A stretch of DNA of 64,000 bases from Pseudomonadota bacterium (GCA_016711215.1 JADJTL010000002.1:806001-870000); one strand, 5' to 3'; shown: positions 1 to 9,232, counted from the stretch's first letter. Numbers and translations are program-made. Notes: generated from the letters alone by a model not told the origin.

Positions 1-731
1 CACAGCCGCAAGGTGTTGACCGATTCGTTGCCATAGCCGTCGATCGGGTAGTCGTAGGCCATGCCGATCACGCGCTGCGTGTCGACCCACTCGACCCTGA
101 GCTGCCCATCCGGCAGCTTGAGGTGACGGGTCTGCCCGTAGAAATGCACGACGTAGGCGCGCTCCGGGCGCGCGACCTCCCAGGGGTTGCCAGCCTTGAG
201 CCAGAGCTCGGGCCGCTCGAGCTGGCGATTGTGGCGGATCACCTGCTCGAAGATGCCGAACTCGTAGCGAATGCCGTAGCCGTAGGCCGGCAGCTCGAGC
301 GCCGCCATCGAGTCGAGGAAGCAGGCCGCGAGGCGACCCAGGCCCCCGTTGCCCAGGCCCGCGTCGGGCTCCTGTTCGACGAGGTCGGCCAGGTCGAGGC
401 CGACCTGCTTGAGCGCCGTCCGCGTCTCATCATAGATGCCGAGGTTGATCAGGCTGTTGACCAGGGCGCGGCCGATCAGGTACTCGGCCGAGAGGTAGTA
501 CACGCGCTTGACGTCCTTGCGGTAGTAGGTCTGCTGCGTGTGGATCCAGCGCTCGACCATGCGGTCGCGCGCCGCCAGGGCCAGCGCGAGGTAGAGGTCG
601 TGCGGCGTGGCGGTGAACTTATCCTTGGATAACGAGTACTCGAGGTGGCTGGCGAAGGAGCGCAGGATGCTCTCGCTGTCCATCCCCTTGTTGAACGTTT
701 CCCAGCGCTGAAAGAGCGTGCTGTCTTGCAT
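1..731 (-). CDS. glgP: Glycogen/alpha-glucan phosphorylase, N-terminal part (runs off the window)
   Basis: About 243 residues of the N-terminus are visible and the rest lies beyond base 1. The translated strand starts MQDSTLFQRWETFNKG and continues with the block YLSAEYLIGRALVNSL, then DAGLGNGGLGRLAACFLDS and YGYGIRYEFG. These are the conserved N-terminal blocks of the glycosyltransferase family 35 phosphorylases, which release glucose-1-phosphate from glycogen or maltodextrin in the cytoplasm. The ATG at 731 follows a purine-rich GGGAGGG, which supports the start. The catalytic and pyridoxal-phosphate region is outside the window, so activity cannot be judged. The gene is divergent from the dedA-like gene; the roughly 200 bases between them show nothing else recognisable. 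Confidence 0.93.
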   Translation of the reverse strand, partial: MQDSTLFQRWETFNKGMDSESILRSFASHLEYSLSKDKFTATPHDLYLALALAARDRMVERWIHTQQTYYRKDVKRVYYLSAEYLIGRALVNSLINLGIYDETRTALKQVGLDLADLVEQEPDAGLGNGGLGRLAACFLDSMAALELPAYGYGIRYEFGIFEQVIRHNRQLERPELWLKAGNPWEVARPERAYVVHFYGQTRHLKLPDGQLRVEWVDTQRVIGMAYDYPIDGYGNESVNTLRL

Positions 732-938
732 CGGAGCCCTCCCGGCCGCGGCCGATCAGGGCGATCGCGCGGCGAACGTGCTGCTGGCGCGGCTTGAGTC
801 GAGCGCGGCGATCATACACGGGATCGCGCCGCGGCCGCACGCCTCCGCCGGCGCCTGGAACCGGTTGCCGCGGGAGCGAGGCTGGGGCACACTGCGCCGC
901 CCGCGCTGGAGCTGGGCGGCGAAAGGAGTCGATGGCAC

Positions 939-1643
939 ATGACGGAGCTGCTGACGATGCTCGTGGATCTCGTGCTGCACCTCGATCGGCACCTGGGTGC
1001 GATCATCGCGCAGTACGGCGTCTGGACCCACCTGCTGCTCTTTCTGATCGTCTTCTGCGAGACGGGGCTGGTGGTGACGCCCTTTCTTCCGGGCGACTCG
1101 TTGCTCTTCGCGGCTGGCACCTTCGCGGCGATCGGCTCGCTCGACGTCCACCTGCTGGTGCTCTTGCTCACCGTCGCCGCGATCGCCGGCGACACCCTGA
1201 ACTACTGGATCGGCGCCTGGGCTGGGCCGCGCGTGTTGAACGGTCGCGTGCGCTGGCTGCGCCAGGACTACCTCGAGCGGACCCACCGCTTCTACGAGAA
1301 GCATGGCGGTAAGACGATCATCCTCGCCCGCTTCGTGCCGATCATTCGCACCTTCGCCCCCTTCGTCGCCGGCGTCGGCGCGATGAGCTACCGGCGCTTC
1401 CTCCTCTTCAACATCGTGGGTGGGGTGGTCTGGGTCGCGCTCTTCAGCTATGCCGGGTACTTCTTCGGCAATATCCCGGTCGTACGCCGCAACTTCACCA
1501 TCGTGATCATGGCGATCATCGTCCTCTCGGTGCTCCCGATCGTGATCGAGTACCTGCGGGCGCGTGGTCAGCGGAGTGCCTCCGGCGCCGGCGATCCGCC
1601 GCCGAAGCCTCAGACGGTGACGAGCGCCACCGAGTCGCGCTGA
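939..1643 (+). CDS. DedA-family inner-membrane protein
   Basis: The protein has 234 residues, the usual DedA length, and several hydrophobic segments. Family signatures are FCETGLVVTPFLPGDSLLF (about residues 48-66), GDTLNYWIG (about 87-95) and RFVPIIRTFAPFVAGVGAMSYRRF (about 130-153). The acidic residue in FCETG and the arginines in RFVPIIRT are hallmarks of DedA/VTT proteins, proposed proton-dependent lipid-carrier or phospholipid transporters. An AAAGGAG lies 11 bases before ATG 939; an out-of-frame ATG at 932 is ignored because only the 939 frame gives DedA. UppP, another undecaprenyl-phosphate enzyme, is encoded 3.6 kb away, but no operon link is visible. The substrate is unknown. Confidence 0.92.
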   Translation: MTELLTMLVDLVLHLDRHLGAIIAQYGVWTHLLLFLIVFCETGLVVTPFLPGDSLLFAAGTFAAIGSLDVHLLVLLLTVAAIAGDTLNYWIGAWAGPRVLNGRVRWLRQDYLERTHRFYEKHGGKTIILARFVPIIRTFAPFVAGVGAMSYRRFLLFNIVGGVVWVALFSYAGYFFGNIPVVRRNFTIVIMAIIVLSVLPIVIEYLRARGQRSASGAGDPPPKPQTVTSATESR

Positions 1644-1769
1644 CGACCCGGAGGAGCGCGCTCGCGCCCAAGGGCCAGCGCGTAGCCAGCGGGACGGACG
1701 CGCGAAGGTTCTTACGCGCAGGTTCTTGGCTGCGGGCTGCTTGCGGGGCCCGGGCCCGCGGCCGCGCGT

Positions 1770-3122
1770 TCAGCTTTGCCGGGCGGGGCCGAAGGAGCGC
1801 TCGAAGAGCTCGTGAATCGCGTTGCGGCCGTGCTCGGCGAGGCTGCGCGTGCCGGTGCCACACCAGCGGCGGGCGCGGATCAGCGGCGGCTCCTCGGCGA
1901 CCCAGCGCGTCCCCTCCCAGGCGTACCAAGCGCGGCGCTCCTGGTCGTAGACGTGGACGGCCTTCTTCCACGACCGGCCCAGCTCCACGGCCCAGCCGGT
2001 GCCGCCCTTGACGGTCTCGTCGGGTTGGATGATCCCGACCGCGAAGACCTCGCTCGCCGTGTTGACCTGATGCCAGATGCTCTGCAGCGTGCGCCGGAGC
2101 TGGTCGCTATCCGGAAAGGTGCGATGCATGTGGGCCTGCAGGTAGATCGGGCTGACGGCACCCTGGGCCAGCTCCTGCTCGCTGAGCCAGAGGAGGTTGC
2201 GCGCGCGGGCCGGCGTGCGCCCGGCGAAGGTGAAGTTCAGCTCGCGCAGACCCCAGCGCTCGGCGCAGGCGCCGAACTCGCTCTCGGTGCCCGCGGCACC
2301 GCCGGAGAGCAGCGTAACCCCGCTGGCCGTCGTTTGCGCGCTGAGACCGTCGCCGACGACCTTGAACTCCTGCGTCACGAGCCGATGCGTGCGCGGCTGC
2401 AGCCGCAGCGCCGTCTCTGCCGGGGAGCTCTCGTTGTGGCGTTTGAGCAGGCGCACGGCCACGGCGCCGTCATGCGGCTCGAGGAAGAGCGCCACCTCGA
2501 TCCGCTCACCCCAGGCGTCGGTGGGCGGCGGCATCCGCAGGGGATGCTGTCCCGTATGCTCGCGGTGCGTCTGCACCGCCATCCACAGCTCGGCGCCGAG
2601 CTCGGCGGCCTGGGCGAGGAAGCCATCGATCGCGCTGTGCTGTTCTTCGGTGCTCAGGCCATCGAAGTCGTAGCCGTCGATGATCAGCACCTCGGGTTGA
2701 AAGCGGGTCGTCGCGCGCAGCGCCGCCAGCGACTCCGCCAGCTTCTCCGGGCGCAGCCGGCGGTCCCCGAAGGTCAGAATGATGCGGCGGTGCGTGACCA
2801 ACGCCTGCGTCGCCTCGAGCCGGCGCTCTTCCTCGTCGCCGGCGACGTGGTCGAAGAGCGCGTCATACCAAGACTGCACATGGTCGAGGGTGTGCTCCAG
2901 CGAGACGTGCAGCACCGTCTGGCCGCGCAGCAGGTGGCTGAGACTGATCTGCACCAGGCACGCGGTCTTGCCCTCGCCGGCGCGCGCCATCACCACCCCG
3001 AGGCGGCCGGCGCCCGGCCAGCCGTGCATCGACTGCGCCAAGAGGTGCAGCGGATTCTGCAGCGTGACTGAGTCCTGTAGCGTTGCCGAGCTCGCCAGCG
3101 CGGGCGGTTTCTGACTGTCCAT
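1770..3122 (-). CDS. RecA-fold (DnaB/KaiC-like) ATPase fused to a C-terminal SLOG/DprA-like domain
   Basis: The protein has 450 residues. The first ~260 form a RecA-type ATPase: Walker A-like ARAGEGKT at 46-53 and Walker B-like VLIID at 145-149, resembling replicative-helicase ATPases more than transporters. From about residue 269 a second domain begins with LLSGGAAGTESEFG, followed by a TFAGR segment, a QVNTASEVFAVG block, GGTGWAVELG, and WCGTGTRSLAEHGR near the C-terminus. This resembles nucleotide-binding SLOG (DprA/LOG superfamily) proteins. A strong GAGGAGG precedes ATG 3122. It is the last gene of the minus-strand run uppP-fusA, 29 bases after the fusA stop. Function is unknown; a nucleotide-sensing or DNA-associated ATPase is an inference. 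Confidence 0.8.
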   Translation of the reverse strand: MDSQKPPALASSATLQDSVTLQNPLHLLAQSMHGWPGAGRLGVVMARAGEGKTACLVQISLSHLLRGQTVLHVSLEHTLDHVQSWYDALFDHVAGDEEERRLEATQALVTHRRIILTFGDRRLRPEKLAESLAALRATTRFQPEVLIIDGYDFDGLSTEEQHSAIDGFLAQAAELGAELWMAVQTHREHTGQHPLRMPPPTDAWGERIEVALFLEPHDGAVAVRLLKRHNESSPAETALRLQPRTHRLVTQEFKVVGDGLSAQTTASGVTLLSGGAAGTESEFGACAERWGLRELNFTFAGRTPARARNLLWLSEQELAQGAVSPIYLQAHMHRTFPDSDQLRRTLQSIWHQVNTASEVFAVGIIQPDETVKGGTGWAVELGRSWKKAVHVYDQERRAWYAWEGTRWVAEEPPLIRARRWCGTGTRSLAEHGRNAIHELFERSFGPARQS

Positions 3123-3151
3123 GTTGCCTCCTCAGCGCGGTAAGCCGTTGC

Positions 3152-5233
3152 TCAGCCCTGCTGTTCGCGGCGCGCCTTCGCCACCAGCTCCTCGCCAATG
3201 TTGACCGGCACCTCGAGGTAGCGGCCGAACTCCATCGTGAACTCGGCCTTGCCCTGGGTGGCCGAGCGCAGCGCCGTGACATAGCCGAACATCTCCGCCA
3301 GCGGCACCTCGGCCTCGATGCGGGCCATCTGATCGACCTCCTGCGAGCCGATGATCATGCCGCGCCGCTGCACCAAGGTGGTCAGCACCGCGCCGCCGAA
3401 GTCGGCGGGGGTCTCGACCACGACGCGCATGATCGGCTCGAGGATGCGCGGCGACGCCTTCTCGTAACAGCTGCGCCAGGCACCGCGCGAGGCCTCCTGG
3501 AAGGCGATATCCGAGGAGTCGACCGCATGCGCGGCGCCGTCGTTGACGACCACGCGGACGTCGACCACGGGCACGCCGATCAACCGGCCCTTGGCCTGCA
3601 TCGAGCGGAAGCCCTTCTCCACCGAGCTGATGAACTGCTTCGGGATCACGCCGCCGCGCGTCTCATCGTCGAAGGTGAAGCCCCCGCCGGGCTGCGGCTC
3701 GATGAAGCCGACCACCCGACCGTATTGCCCGGAGCCGCCCGTCTGCTTCTTGTGCAGGTAGTCGAAGTCGGCGCGGCGCGAGACCGTCTCGCGGTAGGCC
3801 ACCTGCGGCGGCGAGACCTCGACGGAGACGTTGTACTCGCGCTTCATCCGCTCGAGGTAGATCTCGAGGTGCAGCTCGCCCATCCCGCTGACCAACGTCT
3901 CGGCGGATTCGGCGTCGGTGGTCACGCGGAAGGTGGGGTCCTCCTTGGTGAAGCGTCGCAGGGCCTTGGAGAGGCGCGTCTCCGAGGCGGTGTCGGTGGC
4001 ACGCACGGAGAGCGAGACGACCGGATCGGGCACGTGCATCGCTGTCATCGAGACGTTGATCTTGCCGTCGGTGAAGCTGTCGCCCGAGTTGCAGTCGATG
4101 CCGAACATGGCGACGATCTCGCCGGGGCCGGCCTCCTGGATATCCTCCATCTCATCGGCGTGCATCCGGACCAGGCGCCCGACCTTATGCTTCTTGCCGG
4201 TGCGGACGTTGATCACGCTGTCGTCGCGCGCCATCGTGCCCTGGTAGATGCGCAGATAGGTCAGCTGGCCGTAGCGGCCATCCTCGAGCTTGAAGGCCAG
4301 CGCGATCATCGGCAGCGCGGGATCGCTGCGCACGGCGATCTTGGCCCCATCATTGTCGAGGTCGATCGCCTCGTTCGGCACCTCGCTCGGATCGGGCAGG
4401 TATTGGATCACCGCGTCGAGCAGCCGCTGGACGCCCTTGTTCTTGTAGGCCGAGCCGAGCAACACCGGCACGATTTTGAGGTCGATCGTCGCGCGGCGCA
4501 CCGCGGCGCGGATCAGCTCGATCGTGACGCGGTCCTCGAGCATCGCCTCGGTCAACGCATCGGAGAACATCGACAGGGCGTCGAGCATCTCCTCACGGGC
4601 CGTGGCGGCCTCGCTGACCTGGTCGGCGGGGATCGGGCGCTCCTCGATCGTCTCACCGTTGGGGCCGGAGAAGCTGTAGGCCTTCATCTCGATCAGGTCG
4701 ATCAGCCCCTCGAAGGCGTCTGCAAGGCCAATCGGCAGCTGCAAGAGCACGGGGTTGAGCGCGAGCGTCTCGCGCAGCTGATTGCGTACGCGCACCGGGT
4801 TGGCGCCGGCGCGGTCGCATTTGTTGACGAAGGCGAGCCGCGGCACGCCGTAGCGGCGCATCTGCCGGTCGACGGTGAAGGACTGGCTCTGCACGCCGGC
4901 GACGGCGCAGAGCACCAGAATCGCGCCGTCGAGCACGCGCAGGGAGCGCTCGACCTCGATCGTGAAGTCGACGTGTCCCGGCGTGTCGATGATGCTGATG
5001 TGGTGTCCGAGCCACTCGCAGTGGGTCGCCGCGCTGCAGATCGTGATGCCCCGCTCGCGCTCGAGGTCCATCGAGTCCATCTTCGCGCCGACGCCGTCCT
5101 TGCCCTTGACGTCGTGAATCTGATGGATCCGCTTGGTGTAGAAGAGCACCCGCTCGGTCAGCGTCGTCTTGCCGCTGTCCACGTGGGCTGAGATGCCAAT
5201 GTTTCTGACGAGAGACCGGTCCAATAACATCAT
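3152..5233 (-). CDS. fusA: Translation elongation factor G, spdEFG1/mitochondrial EFG1-like type
   Basis: The protein has 693 residues, full EF-G length. GTPase motifs are G1 AHVDSGKT (16-23), the switch I motif RGITI, G3 DTPGH and G4 NKCD. EF-G domains II-V follow, including VAYRETVSR and KKQTGGSGQYGRV. It moves tRNA-mRNA through the ribosome using GTP. The G1 loop reads AHVDSGKT, not the usual bacterial AHIDAGKT, and the blocks VKGKDGVGAKMDSM and RVLDGAILVLCAVAGVQSQ resemble mitochondrial EFG1 and the bacterial spdEFG1 class. Such genomes usually also carry spdEFG2, and roles may be split between translocation and recycling. The ATG overlaps the uppP stop as ATGA, suggesting translational coupling. 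A second in-frame ATG lies at 5230. Confidence 0.96.
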   Translation of the reverse strand: MMLLDRSLVRNIGISAHVDSGKTTLTERVLFYTKRIHQIHDVKGKDGVGAKMDSMDLERERGITICSAATHCEWLGHHISIIDTPGHVDFTIEVERSLRVLDGAILVLCAVAGVQSQSFTVDRQMRRYGVPRLAFVNKCDRAGANPVRVRNQLRETLALNPVLLQLPIGLADAFEGLIDLIEMKAYSFSGPNGETIEERPIPADQVSEAATAREEMLDALSMFSDALTEAMLEDRVTIELIRAAVRRATIDLKIVPVLLGSAYKNKGVQRLLDAVIQYLPDPSEVPNEAIDLDNDGAKIAVRSDPALPMIALAFKLEDGRYGQLTYLRIYQGTMARDDSVINVRTGKKHKVGRLVRMHADEMEDIQEAGPGEIVAMFGIDCNSGDSFTDGKINVSMTAMHVPDPVVSLSVRATDTASETRLSKALRRFTKEDPTFRVTTDAESAETLVSGMGELHLEIYLERMKREYNVSVEVSPPQVAYRETVSRRADFDYLHKKQTGGSGQYGRVVGFIEPQPGGGFTFDDETRGGVIPKQFISSVEKGFRSMQAKGRLIGVPVVDVRVVVNDGAAHAVDSSDIAFQEASRGAWRSCYEKASPRILEPIMRVVVETPADFGGAVLTTLVQRRGMIIGSQEVDQMARIEAEVPLAEMFGYVTALRSATQGKAEFTMEFGRYLEVPVNIGEELVAKARREQQG

Positions 5234-6048
5234 CGAACTCCGCGCTTGAGGAGAAGCAGCGCCAGGGCGCCGAGGGCCACGCGATAGTAGCCGAAGGCGC
5301 TGAAATCGCGTCGGCTGACATACGACAAGAGCCAGCGAATAACCAGCATTGCTGTAACGAGGGCCGTCACCAGCCCCACGCCGAGCGGCGCCGCGCCCTG
5401 GTCGGCGAAGAGCGTGTAGTGCCGCGCCAGGTCGTAGAGCGTAGCGGCGCCGATCGTCGGGATGGCGAGGAAGAACGAAAACTCGGTCGCGGTGGTGCGG
5501 CGTAGGCCGACGAGCAGGCCGCCCATGATCGTCGCGCCGGCGCGCGAAACGCCGGGGATCAGCGCCAGCGTCTGCGCCAGGCCGATGACCAAGGCCTGCC
5601 GCAGGCTGACCTGCTCGAGCTCGGCGACCCCGCGGCTATGATCGCGGCGCTCGATCAGCAAGATCGCCAGGCCCCCGGCGACCAAGGCCCAGGCCACCAC
5701 CGCCGGATCGAAGAGGTGCAGCTTGATCGGGCGGTGCAAGAGCAAGCCGGCGACGGCGGCCGGCAGGAAGGCCAGCAGCAGCTTGGCGACGAGCAGGCGA
5801 GGGCCGGCCTGGTCGAGGCCGCGCGCGAGCTGCCAGAGGCGGCTGCGGTAGAGCCAGACGACGGCGAGGATCGCGCCGAGCTGGATCACGATCTCGAAGG
5901 TCGCGGCCAGCTCGCCCTCTTGGCCGAGCAGGTGGCCGGCGATGATCAGATGGCCGGTCGACGAGATCGGCAAGAACTCGGTCAAGCCCTCGACGACGCC
6001 GAGAACCACCGCGTCGCTCAAGCCGAGTGGGCGTACTGCCTGGTGCAC
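5230..6048 (-). CDS. uppP: Undecaprenyl-diphosphate phosphatase (UppP/BacA)
   Basis: This integral membrane enzyme dephosphorylates undecaprenyl pyrophosphate to recycle the lipid carrier for peptidoglycan and O-antigen synthesis. The signatures EGLTEFLPISSTGH and IPGVSRAGATIMGG are present; the second usually reads PGxSRSxxT, so one Ser is Ala here. Start choice: GTG at 6048 gives 272 residues, the usual family length, and has AGGAAAGG a few bases upstream. The frame stays open further upstream but that stretch lacks family similarity. The stop overlaps the fusA start (ATGA), so uppP is the first gene of a uppP-fusA-ATPase operon. Confident in function; the start is moderately sure. Confidence 0.94.
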   Translation of the reverse strand: MHQAVRPLGLSDAVVLGVVEGLTEFLPISSTGHLIIAGHLLGQEGELAATFEIVIQLGAILAVVWLYRSRLWQLARGLDQAGPRLLVAKLLLAFLPAAVAGLLLHRPIKLHLFDPAVVAWALVAGGLAILLIERRDHSRGVAELEQVSLRQALVIGLAQTLALIPGVSRAGATIMGGLLVGLRRTTATEFSFFLAIPTIGAATLYDLARHYTLFADQGAAPLGVGLVTALVTAMLVIRWLLSYVSRRDFSAFGYYRVALGALALLLLKRGVR

Positions 6049-6238
6049 GAGCCTTTCCTGCCACGCCAAGCCGCGCGCGGGGCCCAAGGGCTGGCGCGGG
6101 GAGGCGGGACATACCCGACTTGGGCGACGAATGCAAATGTCGCGGGGCCCATCCAGAGCGCGCCCGACTGACGCGCCCGACTGACGCTTGATCGGCGGCT
6201 GGCGCCGTGCGATAGGCCCACGCAAGGGGAGGGCGGGT

Positions 6239-7504
6239 ATGGGACGCATGGCGAAGCTCGTGGCGAAGCAGATGGTGGCGAAGAAAATTGTGACGAAGAG
6301 GATTGTAACGACGCAGCCGAGTGGCCAGACGCGCGGGCGAAGGGGCGGGCCGGCGATGCTCGGGGCGCTGGTGCTGGCGGCCTTCGCCGCGGGCGGCGCT
6401 GCGCGCGCGCGGGCCTCCGAGCGGCCCGCGATGGGGCGGTCGGTTCCGCACCTCTTCGCCGCTAGCGGCAGGGCGCCGCTTCGGTCCTCTGGCGGTGAAA
6501 TCCCCGCTCTCATCGAGGAGCATCGGGTCGACCTCAGCGGGACCTTTGCCGCCGGGCCGCAGCTCGGCCACTTCCTCAGCCCGGCGCTGCGGCGCGTGGT
6601 GCGCCTCGAGCGGATCACGGCGGAGCGCGCGTCAGCGCCGACGGTGACGCAGCGGGCCTTCTTCGAGCCCGGCTTTCCCGGCAGGCCCGAGCTCGAGTTC
6701 TCGACGCCGCTGCGGGTACCAACGAGGCTCGGGACCTCGCAGGGATCGCTGTGGACCGGTCTCAGCGAGGTCCGGGGTTCCGCCGGCAACCTGCTCGGGG
6801 TCTTCGGCCGGACCCTCTTCACCAGCCCAGAGCTCGTCGAGAGCGAGGCCTTCTGGATCGACGGCGCGGGGGGCGTCCATCCGCTGACCCCGGCCCGCTA
6901 TCGTGAGGCCCTACGCGAGCACGATACCGTGGTGATCGCGGGCACGTCCGGCGATTTCGCCGCGCTGGTCGAGCGGACGCACTTCCCGGCGGCCGCGCTG
7001 CCGGCGGAGCATTGGTTCTCGCGCCAGCAGGAACCGACGACCTGGGTCGATCGCGAGGGGCAGCGGTGGGGCGTAAGCACGGAGACGCGGGGCCGCGCGG
7101 CGGCTGGCAAGGGGGCGAGCGCGGGCTCGCCGAGGAAGACGCAAAGGCTGCGCTTCCAGGGGTTGGATGGCGCCGAGCGCGCGATCGCGCTGCCCGAGGG
7201 GTGGGTCGAGCTGCGCACGAGGCTCTTCGCGCTTCAGGAGGCCGAGGGCGGGGCCAGGCAGCAGGCGGCGCTCGCCCCGACCGTGGCGGACTGGCGCTTC
7301 GTGTTGCAGCCTGACGCCGCGGGCAGCGGGTTGCTCGTGCCGCTCCCCGCCAGCGGCTTCGGCGTGACCGTGCCGGCGCATCAGGCCGAGGAACGAGGGC
7401 CGCGGGCTTCTTCAGCCGGTGGCGGGCGTCGCGAGCGGAGCGCAGGCGGCGTCGTGCCAGGTCTGGCACCCGAAGCGGTGAGCAGGGTGCTAGCCGGTTT
7501 CTGA
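6239..7504 (+). CDS. Exported protein of unknown function
   Basis: The protein has 421 residues and I do not recognise the family. ATG 6239 follows AGGGGAGGGCGGG; a second ATG at 6248 is possible. The N-terminus is very basic, with short repeats of the type VAKQMVAKKIVTKRIV, followed by a hydrophobic stretch MLGALVLAAFAAGGAA ending ARARA, which looks like a long signal peptide cleaved near Ala-Arg-Ala. The mature part has no transmembrane segment and no motif I can name. It is divergent from uppP and convergent with the hydrolase at 7623-8996. Codon use and GC-rich third positions match neighbours, so I believe it is coding, but nothing beyond export can be supported. Confidence 0.6.
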   Translation: MGRMAKLVAKQMVAKKIVTKRIVTTQPSGQTRGRRGGPAMLGALVLAAFAAGGAARARASERPAMGRSVPHLFAASGRAPLRSSGGEIPALIEEHRVDLSGTFAAGPQLGHFLSPALRRVVRLERITAERASAPTVTQRAFFEPGFPGRPELEFSTPLRVPTRLGTSQGSLWTGLSEVRGSAGNLLGVFGRTLFTSPELVESEAFWIDGAGGVHPLTPARYREALREHDTVVIAGTSGDFAALVERTHFPAAALPAEHWFSRQQEPTTWVDREGQRWGVSTETRGRAAAGKGASAGSPRKTQRLRFQGLDGAERAIALPEGWVELRTRLFALQEAEGGARQQAALAPTVADWRFVLQPDAAGSGLLVPLPASGFGVTVPAHQAEERGPRASSAGGGRRERSAGGVVPGLAPEAVSRVLAGF

Positions 7505-7622
7505 CGGCTACCTCCGGCGCCCGCCAGCAGCAGCAGGTGGCAGCAGCGCCGCGCCCCGGGCGGGTGGCTGGCGAGCACCTCCGCTCGGCCCGCGCGGGTT
7601 GCCCCGAGCGCACGGGCTGCGC

Positions 7623-8996
7623 TCAGAGCAGGTTGCACTTGGAGGGTGGGCAGAGGCCGTAGCGCTGAATCGCGCGGCCGGCGCCGACGCCGCAGAAGGG
7701 CAAGAAGCCCGGGGGCAGGCCGCCGACGCGGTAGGGCGAGGCGCCCGGGGCCAGCCAATAGGGGTGGGCGAGCACGAAGGCGACGAGGCTGGCGAAGGGC
7801 AGGGGCTCGCCGGCCGCGGGCGAGAGCTCGTCGTCGAACCACAGGCCATGGCTGCAGTCGTGGACGCACTCGACGAGGAAGTGACCGTTGGCGATGAGCA
7901 CGGTCTCCAGCGCTCGCGAGGCGCTGGCGAAATCGATCGTCAGGCATTCGTCGCCCCTGCCGCCCCAGAGCACGAGCGCGGGCAGCCGGTGCGTGGCGCT
8001 GGCGCCTGGGTTGGACCAGGGGCGTAGCAGCAGGTTGCTCAGTGGCTTGGTGCTCTGCACGCCGCCCGAGAGCGAGACGAGCGAGGCCAGGTAGTCGCCG
8101 CGGGCCGCCGCGAGCTGCGCCGAGAAGAGCGCCCCGGCGCTGAGACCGATCGTGCTGACGCAGTCCTGGTCGATCGGCAGCTGGGCCGCGGCGCAGGAGA
8201 GCAGGTCGTCGAAGAAGACCAGCTCCTCCTCGACCCTGCGGTTCTCCGCCGTCGCCATGAAGGGCCAGGGTACGGACGCGAAGCCAAGGAGGCCGACGCC
8301 GCCGCCGAGGATCGTCACGTCGCCCTTGGCCTCGGGCGCGATGAAGACCACGCGGTACTGGTTGGCCGTCTGCTGCAGGCGGCCGCGCTCGACCATCGCC
8401 GCGGCCGAGCCCCCGAGCCAATGCCAGGCGAAGACCAGCGGGAAGCGCTCGTTGGGCCGCGCCGGCGTCGCTGGCAGCACCAGCAGGAAGTTGCGCTTGC
8501 TCGGTCCGGTCTCCATTTCATTCCGCCCCGCGTGCCAGGTCGGGCAGCTACCACGGCTGTAGCGCCGAGCGCTGGGGGCGCGTGTCGCCCCGACGGGGGC
8601 CGGGCTGCTGCAGCTCGCGGCGGGTGGCGGGGTCGTCCCCGCGTCAGCGCTCGGGCTGGCATCGGGTGGTCGCTGGGTGACGGCGCGATCGGCGCCGGCA
8701 TCGGCCGCCGCGGGGCCCTCGGGCCGCCAGTAGGCCGCGCTATCCGGACCAAGGGCGACGAGGCCGTCGCGCCGAGACTGCGCTCGGCTGTCGCTGGCTG
8801 CCTGCGCGCCTCGGCCGCCGGCATCGACCGAGCCCCGTGTCGGGCCCGAGGAGAGGCCCGGCGTGCCGCCACCGCAGCCGGCGCTGAGGGTGAGCAGGGC
8901 GCTGAGGGCGAGCGGGGCGCTGAGCGCGAGCGCGGCCCGGCGGCAGCCCAGGCGAGGCTGGCGGCGCGGCCTGAGCGGGTCGAGCGACGGGTGCAT
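7623..8996 (-). CDS. Secreted alpha/beta-hydrolase, PHB-depolymerase/LpqC-like, probable lipoprotein
   Basis: The protein has 457 residues. The N-terminus has Arg-rich residues, a Leu/Ala-rich hydrophobic core and SAGC followed by Gly-rich sequence, a plausible though weak lipobox. A long low-complexity Ala/Pro/Ser/Asp linker follows. The catalytic region begins near RNFLLVLPATPA and includes FAWHWLGGSA and the nucleophile elbow GLSAGA (Ser around residue 284), then LVSLSGGVQ and a late HDCSHGLWFDD block that supplies candidate catalytic His. This matches extracellular esterases of the poly-hydroxybutyrate depolymerase/feruloyl esterase type; the substrate cannot be told. ATG 8996 is chosen because it directly precedes the signal sequence; the upstream open frame looks non-coding. 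Confidence 0.75.
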   Translation of the reverse strand: MHPSLDPLRPRRQPRLGCRRAALALSAPLALSALLTLSAGCGGGTPGLSSGPTRGSVDAGGRGAQAASDSRAQSRRDGLVALGPDSAAYWRPEGPAAADAGADRAVTQRPPDASPSADAGTTPPPAASCSSPAPVGATRAPSARRYSRGSCPTWHAGRNEMETGPSKRNFLLVLPATPARPNERFPLVFAWHWLGGSAAAMVERGRLQQTANQYRVVFIAPEAKGDVTILGGGVGLLGFASVPWPFMATAENRRVEEELVFFDDLLSCAAAQLPIDQDCVSTIGLSAGALFSAQLAAARGDYLASLVSLSGGVQSTKPLSNLLLRPWSNPGASATHRLPALVLWGGRGDECLTIDFASASRALETVLIANGHFLVECVHDCSHGLWFDDELSPAAGEPLPFASLVAFVLAHPYWLAPGASPYRVGGLPPGFLPFCGVGAGRAIQRYGLCPPSKCNLL

Positions 8997-9232
8997 GCGA
9001 CGATGATGGTCGACGCCACCCGTCGCAGCAAGCCCCGCGGCCGGGCGCTGGGCGCGCCCCCGGAGGGCCGCCACCGGGCAGAGGCGTGCCTGCGGCTGCG
9101 GTGGACCGCGGCGCGCGCGCCGTGGTACCTGAGCAGGGTGCCAGGCTGAGCTGCGCGGCCGCTGGTTGTGGGGGCCCGAAGGCTGGGATTCGATCCCCGG
9201 CAACTCCGACCTCTGGGAAAGGTGGACTGACC

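Noticed and set aside
3083..5191. A 702-codon open frame on the plus strand opposite fusA
   Set aside because: The frame opposite a conserved GC-rich gene is open because of codon bias; its translation has no family similarity and low-complexity Leu/Ala/Asp/His composition.
9170..9215. GGGATTCGATCCC resembling a tRNA T-arm or tmRNA 5' segment
   Set aside because: No acceptor stem, anticodon arm or tmRNA tag region can be built around it; the sequence runs straight into the ribosome-binding site of the lipoprotein gene.
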